64,000 nt of DNA, from the NCBI GenBank assembly GCA_902591775.1, contig CACJBW010000003.1, positions 27,816 through 91,815 on the forward strand, read 5' to 3'. The translations under genes were made by a program, and so were the position numbers. The stretch is from an uncultured Pelagibacteraceae bacterium. Lineage in GTDB: Bacteria; Pseudomonadota; Alphaproteobacteria; Pelagibacterales; Pelagibacteraceae. Below the pieces are notes generated by a model. It saw only the letters and a program-made list of their open reading frames with translations, did not search any database and had not been told where the DNA came from. Shown here piece after piece: positions 56,674 through 64,000 of this stretch. The first letter of the stretch is position 1. Every line of letters begins with the position of its first letter.

Positions 56674-57198
56674 TTAAACTCCAAATAAGTGTAGGTTCTT
56701 TTCATAAAGAAATTTAAATTCTCTAAACAATTCTAGTCTATTAAATTTTTTATTTGAATAGTTATTTAAAAATGTTGTGGGATAATTATTTATTTTTGGA
56801 CTCCTAGAAACATTAATTCCAATTCCTACAATTAAGTATTTTTTATTTTGCTTAAAAATTGTTTCTTGTAAAATTCCACAGACCTTTTTTTTATTTATTA
56901 ATATATCATTAGGTTTTTTTATCTGAATTATATAGTTAATTTTTTTATGGATAATTTTTTTTATTATTTTCAAATTTAAATTTATAATTTTAGATATAGA
57001 TATTTTTTTACCAATTTCAAAGAAGACTGACACAAACAAGTTCCCTTTCATAGATATCCATTTATTTTGTCTTTGTCCTTTACCTTTTGTTTGTTGATCT
57101 GTTAAAATTATTCCGCTTTCATTTCCTTGTTTAATCAGTCTTATTGCTACATTGTTAGTACTTTCTACTTTTTTATATAAATATTTTTTTAGTCTCAT
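56674..57198 (-). CDS. birA: Biotin-protein ligase, minimal catalytic form
   Basis: 174 aa. The biotinyl-AMP-binding loop appears as KGKGQRQNKWISMKGNLFVS, preceded by ESTNN and followed by KKPNDILINKKKVCGIL and IGIGINV. There is no N-terminal DNA-binding domain and no clear C-terminal SH3-like domain; group I ligases are usually about 240 aa. It attaches biotin to carboxylase carrier proteins and cannot act as a repressor. One-base overlap with nuoN. Confidence 0.9.
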   Translation of the reverse strand: MRLKKYLYKKVESTNNVAIRLIKQGNESGIILTDQQTKGKGQRQNKWISMKGNLFVSVFFEIGKKISISKIINLNLKIIKKIIHKKINYIIQIKKPNDILINKKKVCGILQETIFKQNKKYLIVGIGINVSRSPKINNYPTTFLNNYSNKKFNRLELFREFKFLYEKNLHLFGV

Positions 57199-58613
57199 TA
57201 GATCATGGTAATTTTAGATACTATTTCTGTTATGCCGCTTGGATATATAAAGTATGCTAAAATAAATATAGTTGAAATAGCCAGTGTTATTTTTAATCCT
57301 AAATTATGTGATGTTTCGTATTCATCTTTTTCTGGATCAAAATAAATAATTTTTATAATTCTTAGATAATAAAAAGCTGCAATTACAGTTGCTAATAATC
57401 CTACAATTGCTAAAAAATACATTGACTGTTCTATAACAGCTAAGAAAACATAAAATTTTGCAAAGAAGCCTGCTAGTGGAGGTATTCCAGCTAAAGAAAA
57501 TAAAACTATTAATAATGAGAAAGATAAAATTGGATGTTTTTTAGAAAGCCCAGATAAATCCTCTATATTCTCGTAATATTTATCATTTCTCTTAAGCATA
57601 AATAAGCAGCTAAAAAAGGCTAAATTCATTACCAAATAAATTGATATATAAGTAATAGAACTTTGTATTCCTTGGTTAGTAACTGTTGCTAATCCAGCTA
57701 ACGCATAGCCCATATGACTGATTGAACTATAAGCAATTAATCTTTTTAAGTTTTTTTGACCTATGGCTGCCACAGCACCAAATATCATTGAAGCTATTGA
57801 AATAAATACAATAATAGTTTGCCACTGATCATTCATGTTAGCAAAAGGTGTATATAAAAATTTAATAAATACGGAGAGTGCAGCTATTTTTGGAAGTATA
57901 GCAAAGAATAATGTTACAGATGTTGGGGAGCCTTGGTAAACATCTGGTGCCCACATATGAAAAGGTACAGCTGATATTTTAAATGCTAGACCAACTAAAA
58001 TAAAGACTATTCCAAAAGTGGTACCATAATTAAATTCAGTAGAGTTTATAAGTATTTGATCAAAATTTGTACTTTCAGAAAATCCATAAGTTAATGAGCA
58101 CCCATACAATAATAAACCAGATGACAATGCGCTAAGAACAAAATATTTAAGTCCAGATTCTGTAGAAAGCAAATTATCCCTATTAAAAGATGCAAGAACA
58201 TACAAAGCTAATGATTGAAGTTCTAGACCCATGTAAAAAACAATTAAATCATTTGAACTTATCATAATCATCATTCCCAAAATGCTGCTTAATATAAGGA
58301 TTGGATATTCAATTTTATTTAAATTGATTACCTGAATGTATTTTGATCCAGTTAACATTACAAAAATTCCAGATCCGACAAGTATAATCTTCATATAATT
58401 AGATAAATTATCTATCAAGTATGAATTATTGAATAAGTAAACTGTTTCTAATGAGCTAAGATTTATTATTAGTGCCAATAAAATAACTAAAGATATATTA
58501 GATAAATTATAAATTAGACTTGCACTTTTTTTTTTAAAAACTCCAACCAGTAAAAATAACATTATAGATATTGATATAAAGACTTCAGGTAATATATATT
58601 GAAAATTTTCCAT
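57198..58613 (-). CDS. nuoN: NADH-quinone oxidoreductase subunit N
   Basis: 471 aa, about 14 membrane helices; Mrp antiporter-like proton channel. Motifs: YMGLELQSLALYVLASF, SGLKYFVLSALSSGLLLYG, FKISAVPFHMWAPDVYQGSP and KRLIAYSSISHMGY. One-base overlaps with nuoM and birA. Confidence 0.96.
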   Translation of the reverse strand: MENFQYILPEVFISISIMLFLLVGVFKKKSASLIYNLSNISLVILLALIINLSSLETVYLFNNSYLIDNLSNYMKIILVGSGIFVMLTGSKYIQVINLNKIEYPILILSSILGMMIMISSNDLIVFYMGLELQSLALYVLASFNRDNLLSTESGLKYFVLSALSSGLLLYGCSLTYGFSESTNFDQILINSTEFNYGTTFGIVFILVGLAFKISAVPFHMWAPDVYQGSPTSVTLFFAILPKIAALSVFIKFLYTPFANMNDQWQTIIVFISIASMIFGAVAAIGQKNLKRLIAYSSISHMGYALAGLATVTNQGIQSSITYISIYLVMNLAFFSCLFMLKRNDKYYENIEDLSGLSKKHPILSFSLLIVLFSLAGIPPLAGFFAKFYVFLAVIEQSMYFLAIVGLLATVIAAFYYLRIIKIIYFDPEKDEYETSHNLGLKITLAISTIFILAYFIYPSGITEIVSKITMI

Positions 58614-60109
58614 TAGTCTTTTGATGCAAGGTTATTAATTAAGTCAAAGTTGTACATGTTTAAAGTATTCTCGACTGATGCTTCAATTGAATTCATTAAA
58701 GGCTCTGGATAAAAACCAAAAAATAAAATTGGTATTACTAGAGCTGATAAAGTGATAATTTCAAAAGTTTTTAAATCTTTCATACTTTTAAGCTCTTGAT
58801 TATTCATTTCGCCGAAAACAACTCTTTTAAATAGCCACAGCATATATGCTGCTCCTAAAATTACTCCCAAACTTGCAATCATTGCTACTAGGATGTTTTT
58901 CTCAAATGCACCCATTAAAATTAAAAATTCTCCAATAAAACCTGTTGTTCCAGGTAGTCCTAGAGCTCCTAGTGTGAATACCATAAAAACAATTGCATAT
59001 CTGGGCATTATAGAGACTAAACCCCCATATTTATTAATTAACCTTGTGTGATGCCTTTCGTAAACAACTCCAACACTCAAGAAAAGTGCAGCTGATACAA
59101 GTCCATGACTTATCATTTGGAAAATACTTCCTTCAATACCTTGTTGGGTCATTGTGAAGATGCCTAGTGTTACAAACCCCATATGCGCAACAGACGAGTA
59201 TGCTATAAGTTTTTTCATATCTTCCTGCATCAAAGCAACCAGAGATGTGTAAATAATTGCAATTAAACTTAAGATATAAACTAACATTGTGAAATTTTCA
59301 GAAGCTATAGGAAATAATCCTAGTGAAAATCTAATAAATCCATATCCAGCCATTTTAAGCAATATTGCTGCTAGCAATACAGATCCAACAGTTGGAGCTT
59401 CTACATGAGCATCTGGCAGCCACGTATGTACTGGCCACATAGGAGTTTTAACTGCAAAAGAACTGAAAAATGCTAACCATAATAAATTTTGATATTCAGC
59501 ATTTATGCCAAGTTCGTAAAGTTTTTCAACATCAGTGGTTCCTGTTATCCAATAAATTGAAATGATAGCAACCAACATAAGAACTGATCCTAATAAAGTG
59601 TACAGAAAAAATTTAAAAGCCGAATAAACTCTTCTTTCTCCACCCCAAATACCAATTATTAAAAACATTGGTATAAGACCTGCCTCAAAAAATAAATAAA
59701 ATATTACTAGATCAAGTGAGCAGAAAACACCTATCATAAATGTTTCCATTATTAATATAGCAATTAAGAAATCCTTAAGTCTTTTTGTAATTGTAGCATT
59801 AACTGAAATAATGCAAATTGGAGTTATGAAAGTTGTCAATATTACAAATAAAATTGAAATACCATCTATTCCAACTTTATAATATATAAATCCTGATAAC
59901 CAGTCTCTATTTTCTACAAACTGAAAGTCTACTGAATTTTTATCAAAGACATACCAAAGATATAAAGATAATAAAAAATTTGCTAAAGAAATAAATAAAG
60001 CTACATATTTGGAACTTTGATATTTTCCACTTGATGATTTTGTGAATAATATAAATAAAGCACCTATTGTAGGTAGCAAAATTAAGGACGATAAAATTGG
60101 AAAGTTCAT
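58613..60109 (-). CDS. nuoM: NADH-quinone oxidoreductase subunit M
   Basis: 498 aa antiporter-like complex I subunit. YLFFEAGLIPMFLIIGIWGG carries the key Glu; FAVKTPMWPVHTWLPDAHVE and KKLIAYSSVAHMGFV follow. One of three proton-pumping modules in the membrane arm. One-base overlaps with nuoL and nuoN. Confidence 0.96.
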   Translation of the reverse strand: MNFPILSSLILLPTIGALFILFTKSSSGKYQSSKYVALFISLANFLLSLYLWYVFDKNSVDFQFVENRDWLSGFIYYKVGIDGISILFVILTTFITPICIISVNATITKRLKDFLIAILIMETFMIGVFCSLDLVIFYLFFEAGLIPMFLIIGIWGGERRVYSAFKFFLYTLLGSVLMLVAIISIYWITGTTDVEKLYELGINAEYQNLLWLAFFSSFAVKTPMWPVHTWLPDAHVEAPTVGSVLLAAILLKMAGYGFIRFSLGLFPIASENFTMLVYILSLIAIIYTSLVALMQEDMKKLIAYSSVAHMGFVTLGIFTMTQQGIEGSIFQMISHGLVSAALFLSVGVVYERHHTRLINKYGGLVSIMPRYAIVFMVFTLGALGLPGTTGFIGEFLILMGAFEKNILVAMIASLGVILGAAYMLWLFKRVVFGEMNNQELKSMKDLKTFEIITLSALVIPILFFGFYPEPLMNSIEASVENTLNMYNFDLINNLASKD

Positions 60110-62022
60110 TAGTTTAATATCAGTATTGTTAGTAAAACTGAAAATCCAATCAACATAACAAATGCATATTGATAAATAAATCCAGATTGAAATTTGACTG
60201 CTTTAATTGATAAATTTTTAATTACACTTGAAATCCCATCAGGACCAAATTTATCTATTATTGATCCATCAACTTTTTTCCATAAAAATTTTCCAATTTT
60301 TTTTGAAGGATTTACGAATATATAATCATATATTTCATCGAAGTACCACTTCTTAAGTAAAAATTGATAAAGTGGTTCATTCATTTCTTTCAGTCCATTT
60401 ACTATGTTTGTGTTTTTTAGATATAAATAATAAGATAATGGAATTGCAGAGGTAACAAGTATAGGCGTTAAAAACAAAAACCACATTGGTGGATGATCTG
60501 TGCTTAGTGGTTCTAAAAATTTTATAGATTGAGCCCAAAATTCATATGCTATCTCATGACCTATAAACAATCCTTTAAAGGCCATACCTGCAAAAATAGC
60601 TCCTATTGCTAAGATAATTAAAGGAGCAATCATAACAAAAGGAGACTCGTGTACTTTGTCAATACTAAGTTCTTTATTATTAAAATTACCATGGAATGTT
60701 TTAAATATAAGTCTCCAGGAATAAATTGATGTTAATAAAGCTGTAACAATACCTACAAAAGCCGCAAGCATTCCAACTACATTCCCTCTTAAGTACGCAA
60801 ATTCTATTATTGCATCTTTAGAATAGAAACCTGATAAAAAAGGAAAACCTGTTAAAGCTAGAGTTCCTATGAGCATTAATATATACGTGTATGGAAGTTT
60901 TTTGATAACTCCACCCATTTTATTTATATCTTGTTCTTCATGAAATGAATGAATTACAGCACCAGCTCCTAAAAATAGTAAAGCTTTAAAAAAAGCATGT
61001 GTAAATAGATGAAACATCGCAACATTATAAGCGCCTACTCCGGCAGCAAAAAACATATAGCCTAATTGACTACATGTAGAATAAGCAATAATTTTTTTAA
61101 TATCATTTTGAACAAGTGCAACTGTTGCTGCAAAGAAAGCAGTAGTCATTCCAATTATGGTTATAACTGTTAGAGCCAATGGAGAGTATTCATATATAGG
61201 TGAGCATCTAACGATCAGAAACACCCCTGCTGTTACCATTGTTGCTGCATGAATTAATGCGGATACTGGTGTTGGGCCCTCCATAGCATCAGGCAACCAG
61301 GTATGTAATAAAAATTGAGCTGATTTACCCATTGCTCCAATTAAGAGAAGCAAACAAATCAAATCAATAATTTCTATATTAATACTAATAAAATTTATTT
61401 TTTTATCTAATACGTTTGGGATTTGTTCAAAAACTTCGTCATAATTGACTGTACCAAAAATATAAAAAATTAGAAAAATTCCAAGTGCTAAACCAAAGTC
61501 ACCAACTCTGTTGACAACAAAGGCTTTTATTGCAGCCTTGTTTGCACTCTCTTTTTTAAACCAAAATCCAATTAAAAAATATGAGCATAAGCCTACACCT
61601 TCCCACCCAAAAAATAGTTGAATAAAGTTGTCTGAACTTACTAAAGTTAACATTGCAAAAGTAAATAAGGACAAATATGCCATAAATCTTGTTTTATGAG
61701 CATCGTGTGACATGTAACCAATTGAGTAAATATGAACTAAAGCTGAAACAAAGTTTACCACAACAAACATAACTGCTGATAAGGCATCAATTTTTATCGA
61801 CCAATTAACATTTAATGTTCCAGAATTAATCCAAGTGGCTATAACTAGATTGTTTGAGTAATCTGAACTAATAACTTTATACAAAACAAGAAAAGAGAGT
61901 ATTGCTGAAATACTCACAAACAAACTTGTCAAAATTTGAGAATTCCTATCTCCTATTTTCTTTCCAAAAAAACCACTAATTACAGCTCCAATTAGAGGTA
62001 GAAATAAAATTAGGTATTCCAT
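60109..62022 (-). CDS. nuoL: NADH-quinone oxidoreductase subunit L
   Basis: 637 aa, the largest antiporter-like subunit. FFGWEGVGLCSYFLIGFWF, FLLHTWLPDAMEGPTPVSAL and KKIIAYSTCSQLGYMF are typical. The C-terminal extension forms the lateral helix along the membrane arm. 1 bp after nuoK; overlaps nuoM by one base. Confidence 0.96.
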   Translation of the reverse strand: MEYLILFLPLIGAVISGFFGKKIGDRNSQILTSLFVSISAILSFLVLYKVISSDYSNNLVIATWINSGTLNVNWSIKIDALSAVMFVVVNFVSALVHIYSIGYMSHDAHKTRFMAYLSLFTFAMLTLVSSDNFIQLFFGWEGVGLCSYFLIGFWFKKESANKAAIKAFVVNRVGDFGLALGIFLIFYIFGTVNYDEVFEQIPNVLDKKINFISINIEIIDLICLLLLIGAMGKSAQFLLHTWLPDAMEGPTPVSALIHAATMVTAGVFLIVRCSPIYEYSPLALTVITIIGMTTAFFAATVALVQNDIKKIIAYSTCSQLGYMFFAAGVGAYNVAMFHLFTHAFFKALLFLGAGAVIHSFHEEQDINKMGGVIKKLPYTYILMLIGTLALTGFPFLSGFYSKDAIIEFAYLRGNVVGMLAAFVGIVTALLTSIYSWRLIFKTFHGNFNNKELSIDKVHESPFVMIAPLIILAIGAIFAGMAFKGLFIGHEIAYEFWAQSIKFLEPLSTDHPPMWFLFLTPILVTSAIPLSYYLYLKNTNIVNGLKEMNEPLYQFLLKKWYFDEIYDYIFVNPSKKIGKFLWKKVDGSIIDKFGPDGISSVIKNLSIKAVKFQSGFIYQYAFVMLIGFSVLLTILILN

Positions 62023-62023
62023 T

Positions 62024-62335
62024 TTATCCTTTTAAATTTTTAATTTCTTCAACTCTTATTGTGTCTGAATTTCTAAAATAAACTACAATTATGGCTAATC
62101 CTATAGCAGCCTCAGCAGCAGCAACTGTTAAAATAAATAGAGTAAATATTTGTCCACTTAAATCATTGATAAATATTGAAAAGGCAACAAGGTTTATGTT
62201 TACTGCTAATAAAATTAGCTCAATACTCATTAAAATAACTATTACATTTTTTCTATTAAGAAAAATCCCTACAACACCAATAGTAAATATAATTGCAGCT
62301 AATGTTAAATAATGTCCTAAACCTATGCTAAGCAT
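62024..62335 (-). CDS. nuoK: NADH-quinone oxidoreductase subunit K
   Basis: 103 aa with three membrane helices. The two buried glutamates are in [14 protein letters not shown] and [11 protein letters not shown]. Overlaps nuoJ by 8 bp. Confidence 0.95.
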   Translation of the reverse strand: MLSIGLGHYLTLAAIIFTIGVVGIFLNRKNVIVILMSIELILLAVNINLVAFSIFINDLSGQIFTLFILTVAAAEAAIGLAIIVVYFRNSDTIRVEEIKNLKG

Positions 62336-62963
62336 CTATTTTAACTCCTTTATTTCTCTCAGCCTCAACTAAATCAACACCTTCATCTCTTTCTCTAGAA
62401 ATTTGCTTAACATAACTCTGTCTTTTAACACCGGCTCTTTCTCTATAAGTTAAAACAATTGCTCCTATCATAGCAACTAACAAAATCATTCCTGAAATTT
62501 GAAATAGGAGTATATAATCCGTATATAAAACATTTCCAATAGATCTAGTATTAGTGACCTCAGTAGATATATTTATAGAAAGGCTATTTAATAAATCTGG
62601 TTTATATTTCCATCCTCCAATTACAATTATAAGTTCAAAAAAAATAATTAAGCTTACTAATAAACCAACTGGTATATGGGTTCCACCATCCCACCTTGAG
62701 CTAAACCATTGGCCTTTTTGTTCAGCTACGTTTAACATCATCACAACAAATAAAAATAGAACTGCAACAGCTCCTACATAAACAATAAGCATTATCATGC
62801 CTAAAAATTCTGCACCTACCATAATAAATAAACAGGATATACTAATAAAATCTAAGATTAAAAAAAATACGGAGTGAACTGTATTTTTTGAGACTGTTAC
62901 CATGACTGCAGAAACAATTGCTATTAAGGAGAAAATATAGAAGAAAACTGAGTGTGCAATCAT
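62328..62963 (-). CDS. nuoJ: NADH-quinone oxidoreductase subunit J
   Basis: 211 aa, about five helices. [20 protein letters not shown] with the pi-bulge region of helix 3 is diagnostic. The hydrophilic C-terminal tail of about 35 residues (from [10 protein letters not shown]) is rich in Arg and Glu. 4-bp gap to nuoI. Confidence 0.94.
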   Translation of the reverse strand: MIAHSVFFYIFSLIAIVSAVMVTVSKNTVHSVFFLILDFISISCLFIMVGAEFLGMIMLIVYVGAVAVLFLFVVMMLNVAEQKGQWFSSRWDGGTHIPVGLLVSLIIFFELIIVIGGWKYKPDLLNSLSINISTEVTNTRSIGNVLYTDYILLFQISGMILLVAMIGAIVLTYRERAGVKRQSYVKQISRERDEGVDLVEAERNKGVKIDA

Positions 62964-62967
62964 AAGA

Positions 62968-63453
62968 TTACCTGTGAGAACTGTCAGCCTTTATGTTAGC
63001 AGCTAAAATATTTTCCCATCTGTCTCCATTTTCCAAGAGTTTTTCTTTTGTATAATAAAGCTCTTCTCTAGACTCTGTTGCAAATTCAAAATTAGGACCT
63101 TGAACAATTGCATCTACAGGACAAGACTCCTCACAAAGTCCACAGTATATACACTTAAGCATATCAATGTCATATCTTACAGTTTTTCTACTACCATCAT
63201 CTCTTTCCTTAGACTCAATTGTAATAGCTTGGGCTGGACATACAGCTTCACAAAGCTTACACGCTATGCATCTTTCTTCACCGTTTGGATATCTTCTAAG
63301 AGCATGCTCCCCTCTAGACCTTGTTCCTAAAGACCCCTTTTCAAAAGGATAATTGATTGTCTTTTTTGCATTAAAAGTCTCTTTTATTGCAATTAATAAA
63401 CCAGTCACAAAATCAATCATGAATATAGTTTTTAATAATCGTGAAATTTTCAT
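62968..63453 (-). CDS. nuoI: NADH-quinone oxidoreductase subunit I (two 4Fe-4S clusters)
   Basis: 161 aa ferredoxin-like subunit. Two full cluster motifs: [16 protein letters not shown] and [16 protein letters not shown]. They carry electrons toward the N2 cluster and quinone site. Directly abuts nuoH. Confidence 0.96.
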   Translation of the reverse strand: MKISRLLKTIFMIDFVTGLLIAIKETFNAKKTINYPFEKGSLGTRSRGEHALRRYPNGEERCIACKLCEAVCPAQAITIESKERDDGSRKTVRYDIDMLKCIYCGLCEESCPVDAIVQGPNFEFATESREELYYTKEKLLENGDRWENILAANIKADSSHR

Positions 63454-64000
63454 TTATTTTCCCGGTAGTAAATCAAAATATAGTAAAAAACTTGAAGTTA
63501 AAACAACATAAAACAGTGAAAATGGGAGAAATATCTTCCAACCAAGCTTCATTAATTGGTCATATCTGTATCTTGGAACAGTTGCTTTAACTAACGCAAA
63601 TAAAATAAATAAAAATAATATTTTAAAGATTAACCAAAATGGACCTGGAATAGCATTAAACGGGAAGATATCTATTGGAGATAACCAGCCACCCAAAAAT
63701 AAAACTGCTCCCATTGCACACATTAACAAAATATTTGCATACTCTCCTAACCAAAACATAGCATACATCATTCCTGAATATTCAGTTTGATATCCTGCCA
63801 CTAATTCTGCTTCTGCTTCTGGTAAATCAAATGGAGGACGATTTGTTTCTGCTAGTGCAGAAATAAAAAAAATTACAAACATAGGAAACAAAGGAATCAC
63901 AAACCATAAATTTTGTTGTGCCATAACTATGTCACTTAAGTTTAAAGATCCAACACATAATAGAACGTTGATAATTATAACTCCTATAGAAACTTCATAT
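63454..64000 (-). CDS. nuoH: NADH-quinone oxidoreductase subunit H, N-terminus beyond window
   Basis: Partial: the frame is open through base 64000, giving about 181 C-terminal residues. An internal Met at 63924 could be taken as a start, but the same frame continues upstream with [18 protein letters not shown] and LSDIVMAQQ, which is typical NuoH. The quinone-site loop reads [20 protein letters not shown]. NuoH is the membrane subunit at the junction with the peripheral arm. nuoA-G presumably lie beyond the window. Confidence 0.95.
   Translation of the reverse strand, partial: YEVSIGVIIINVLLCVGSLNLSDIVMAQQNLWFVIPLFPMFVIFFISALAETNRPPFDLPEAEAELVAGYQTEYSGMMYAMFWLGEYANILLMCAMGAVLFLGGWLSPIDIFPFNAIPGPFWLIFKILFLFILFALVKATVPRYRYDQLMKLGWKIFLPFSLFYVVLTSSFLLYFDLLPGK

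Noticed and set aside
63454..63924. A complete 156-aa membrane protein starting at 63924
   Set aside because: The frame continues upstream with clear NuoH sequence to the window edge, so it is a partial gene.

Overview
The window is a dense, strongly AT-rich stretch of a streamlined alphaproteobacterial chromosome. Gene order, tiny intergenic gaps, lysine/asparagine/isoleucine-rich proteins and reduced versions of conserved alphaproteobacterial clusters all point to the SAR11 clade (Candidatus Pelagibacter or a close relative). I see no mobile element, CRISPR array, integrase or phage gene, and no gene-free stretch over 300 bases.

Layout. (a) 1-2583: a lipid-remodelling locus: a glycosyltransferase (cut by the window edge) coupled to a PlcP-type metallophosphoesterase, divergent from a diacylglycerol kinase-like gene. 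(b) 2616-2926: a promoter, a 69-aa lysine-rich protein with a perfect Shine-Dalgarno and a strong hairpin; I cannot assign its function. (c) 3047-8600 (-): manC-ilvD-valS, joined by 1-bp overlaps. (d) 8720-8918: tRNA-Cys and tRNA-Asn, then an XRE-type regulator. (e) 9442-13711 (-): a general amino-acid ABC transporter aapJQMP with an internal terminator after the binding protein; tRNA-Arg(UCU) lies upstream. (f) 13942-19865 (-): ntrY-ntrX-trkA-trkH, linking nitrogen sensing and potassium uptake. (g) 19903-21963 (+): ispDF-pgpA-pncC. (h) 21958-28413 (-): tpiA-secG-pyrG-kdsA-eno-ftsB-lipA-ratA. (i) 28475-35883 (+): ppiD-like, trpEGDC, lexA (with its own operator) and gltX. (j) 35866-47530 (-): rpsB-tsf-frr-uppS-cdsA-dxr-bamA-skp-lpxD-fabZ-lpxA-lpxI-lpxB, covering translation, isoprenoid and phospholipid precursors, outer-membrane assembly and lipid A. 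An apparent pseudoknotted leader precedes rpsB. (k) 47653-64000 (-): nuoHIJKLMN-birA-coaX-rnj-proS-lolC-lolD-dnaE.

Most clusters keep the usual alphaproteobacterial order but with members missing at the junctions: pyrH, rseP, pdhABC/lpd, moaC/moeA, comEC, gltA and dusB/ntrBC. Many neighbours share the stop/start junction TAATG, so translational coupling is probably widespread. The most interesting points are the phosphate-saving lipid locus (supported internally by a separate lpxI, so the LpxH-like protein is not needed for lipid A), the lysine-rich small protein, the candidate rpsB leader pseudoknot, and the reduced NtrY/NtrX pair, in which the regulator lacks the sigma-54 contact loop. I found no clear-cut wholly new multi-gene system; these are the best leads.
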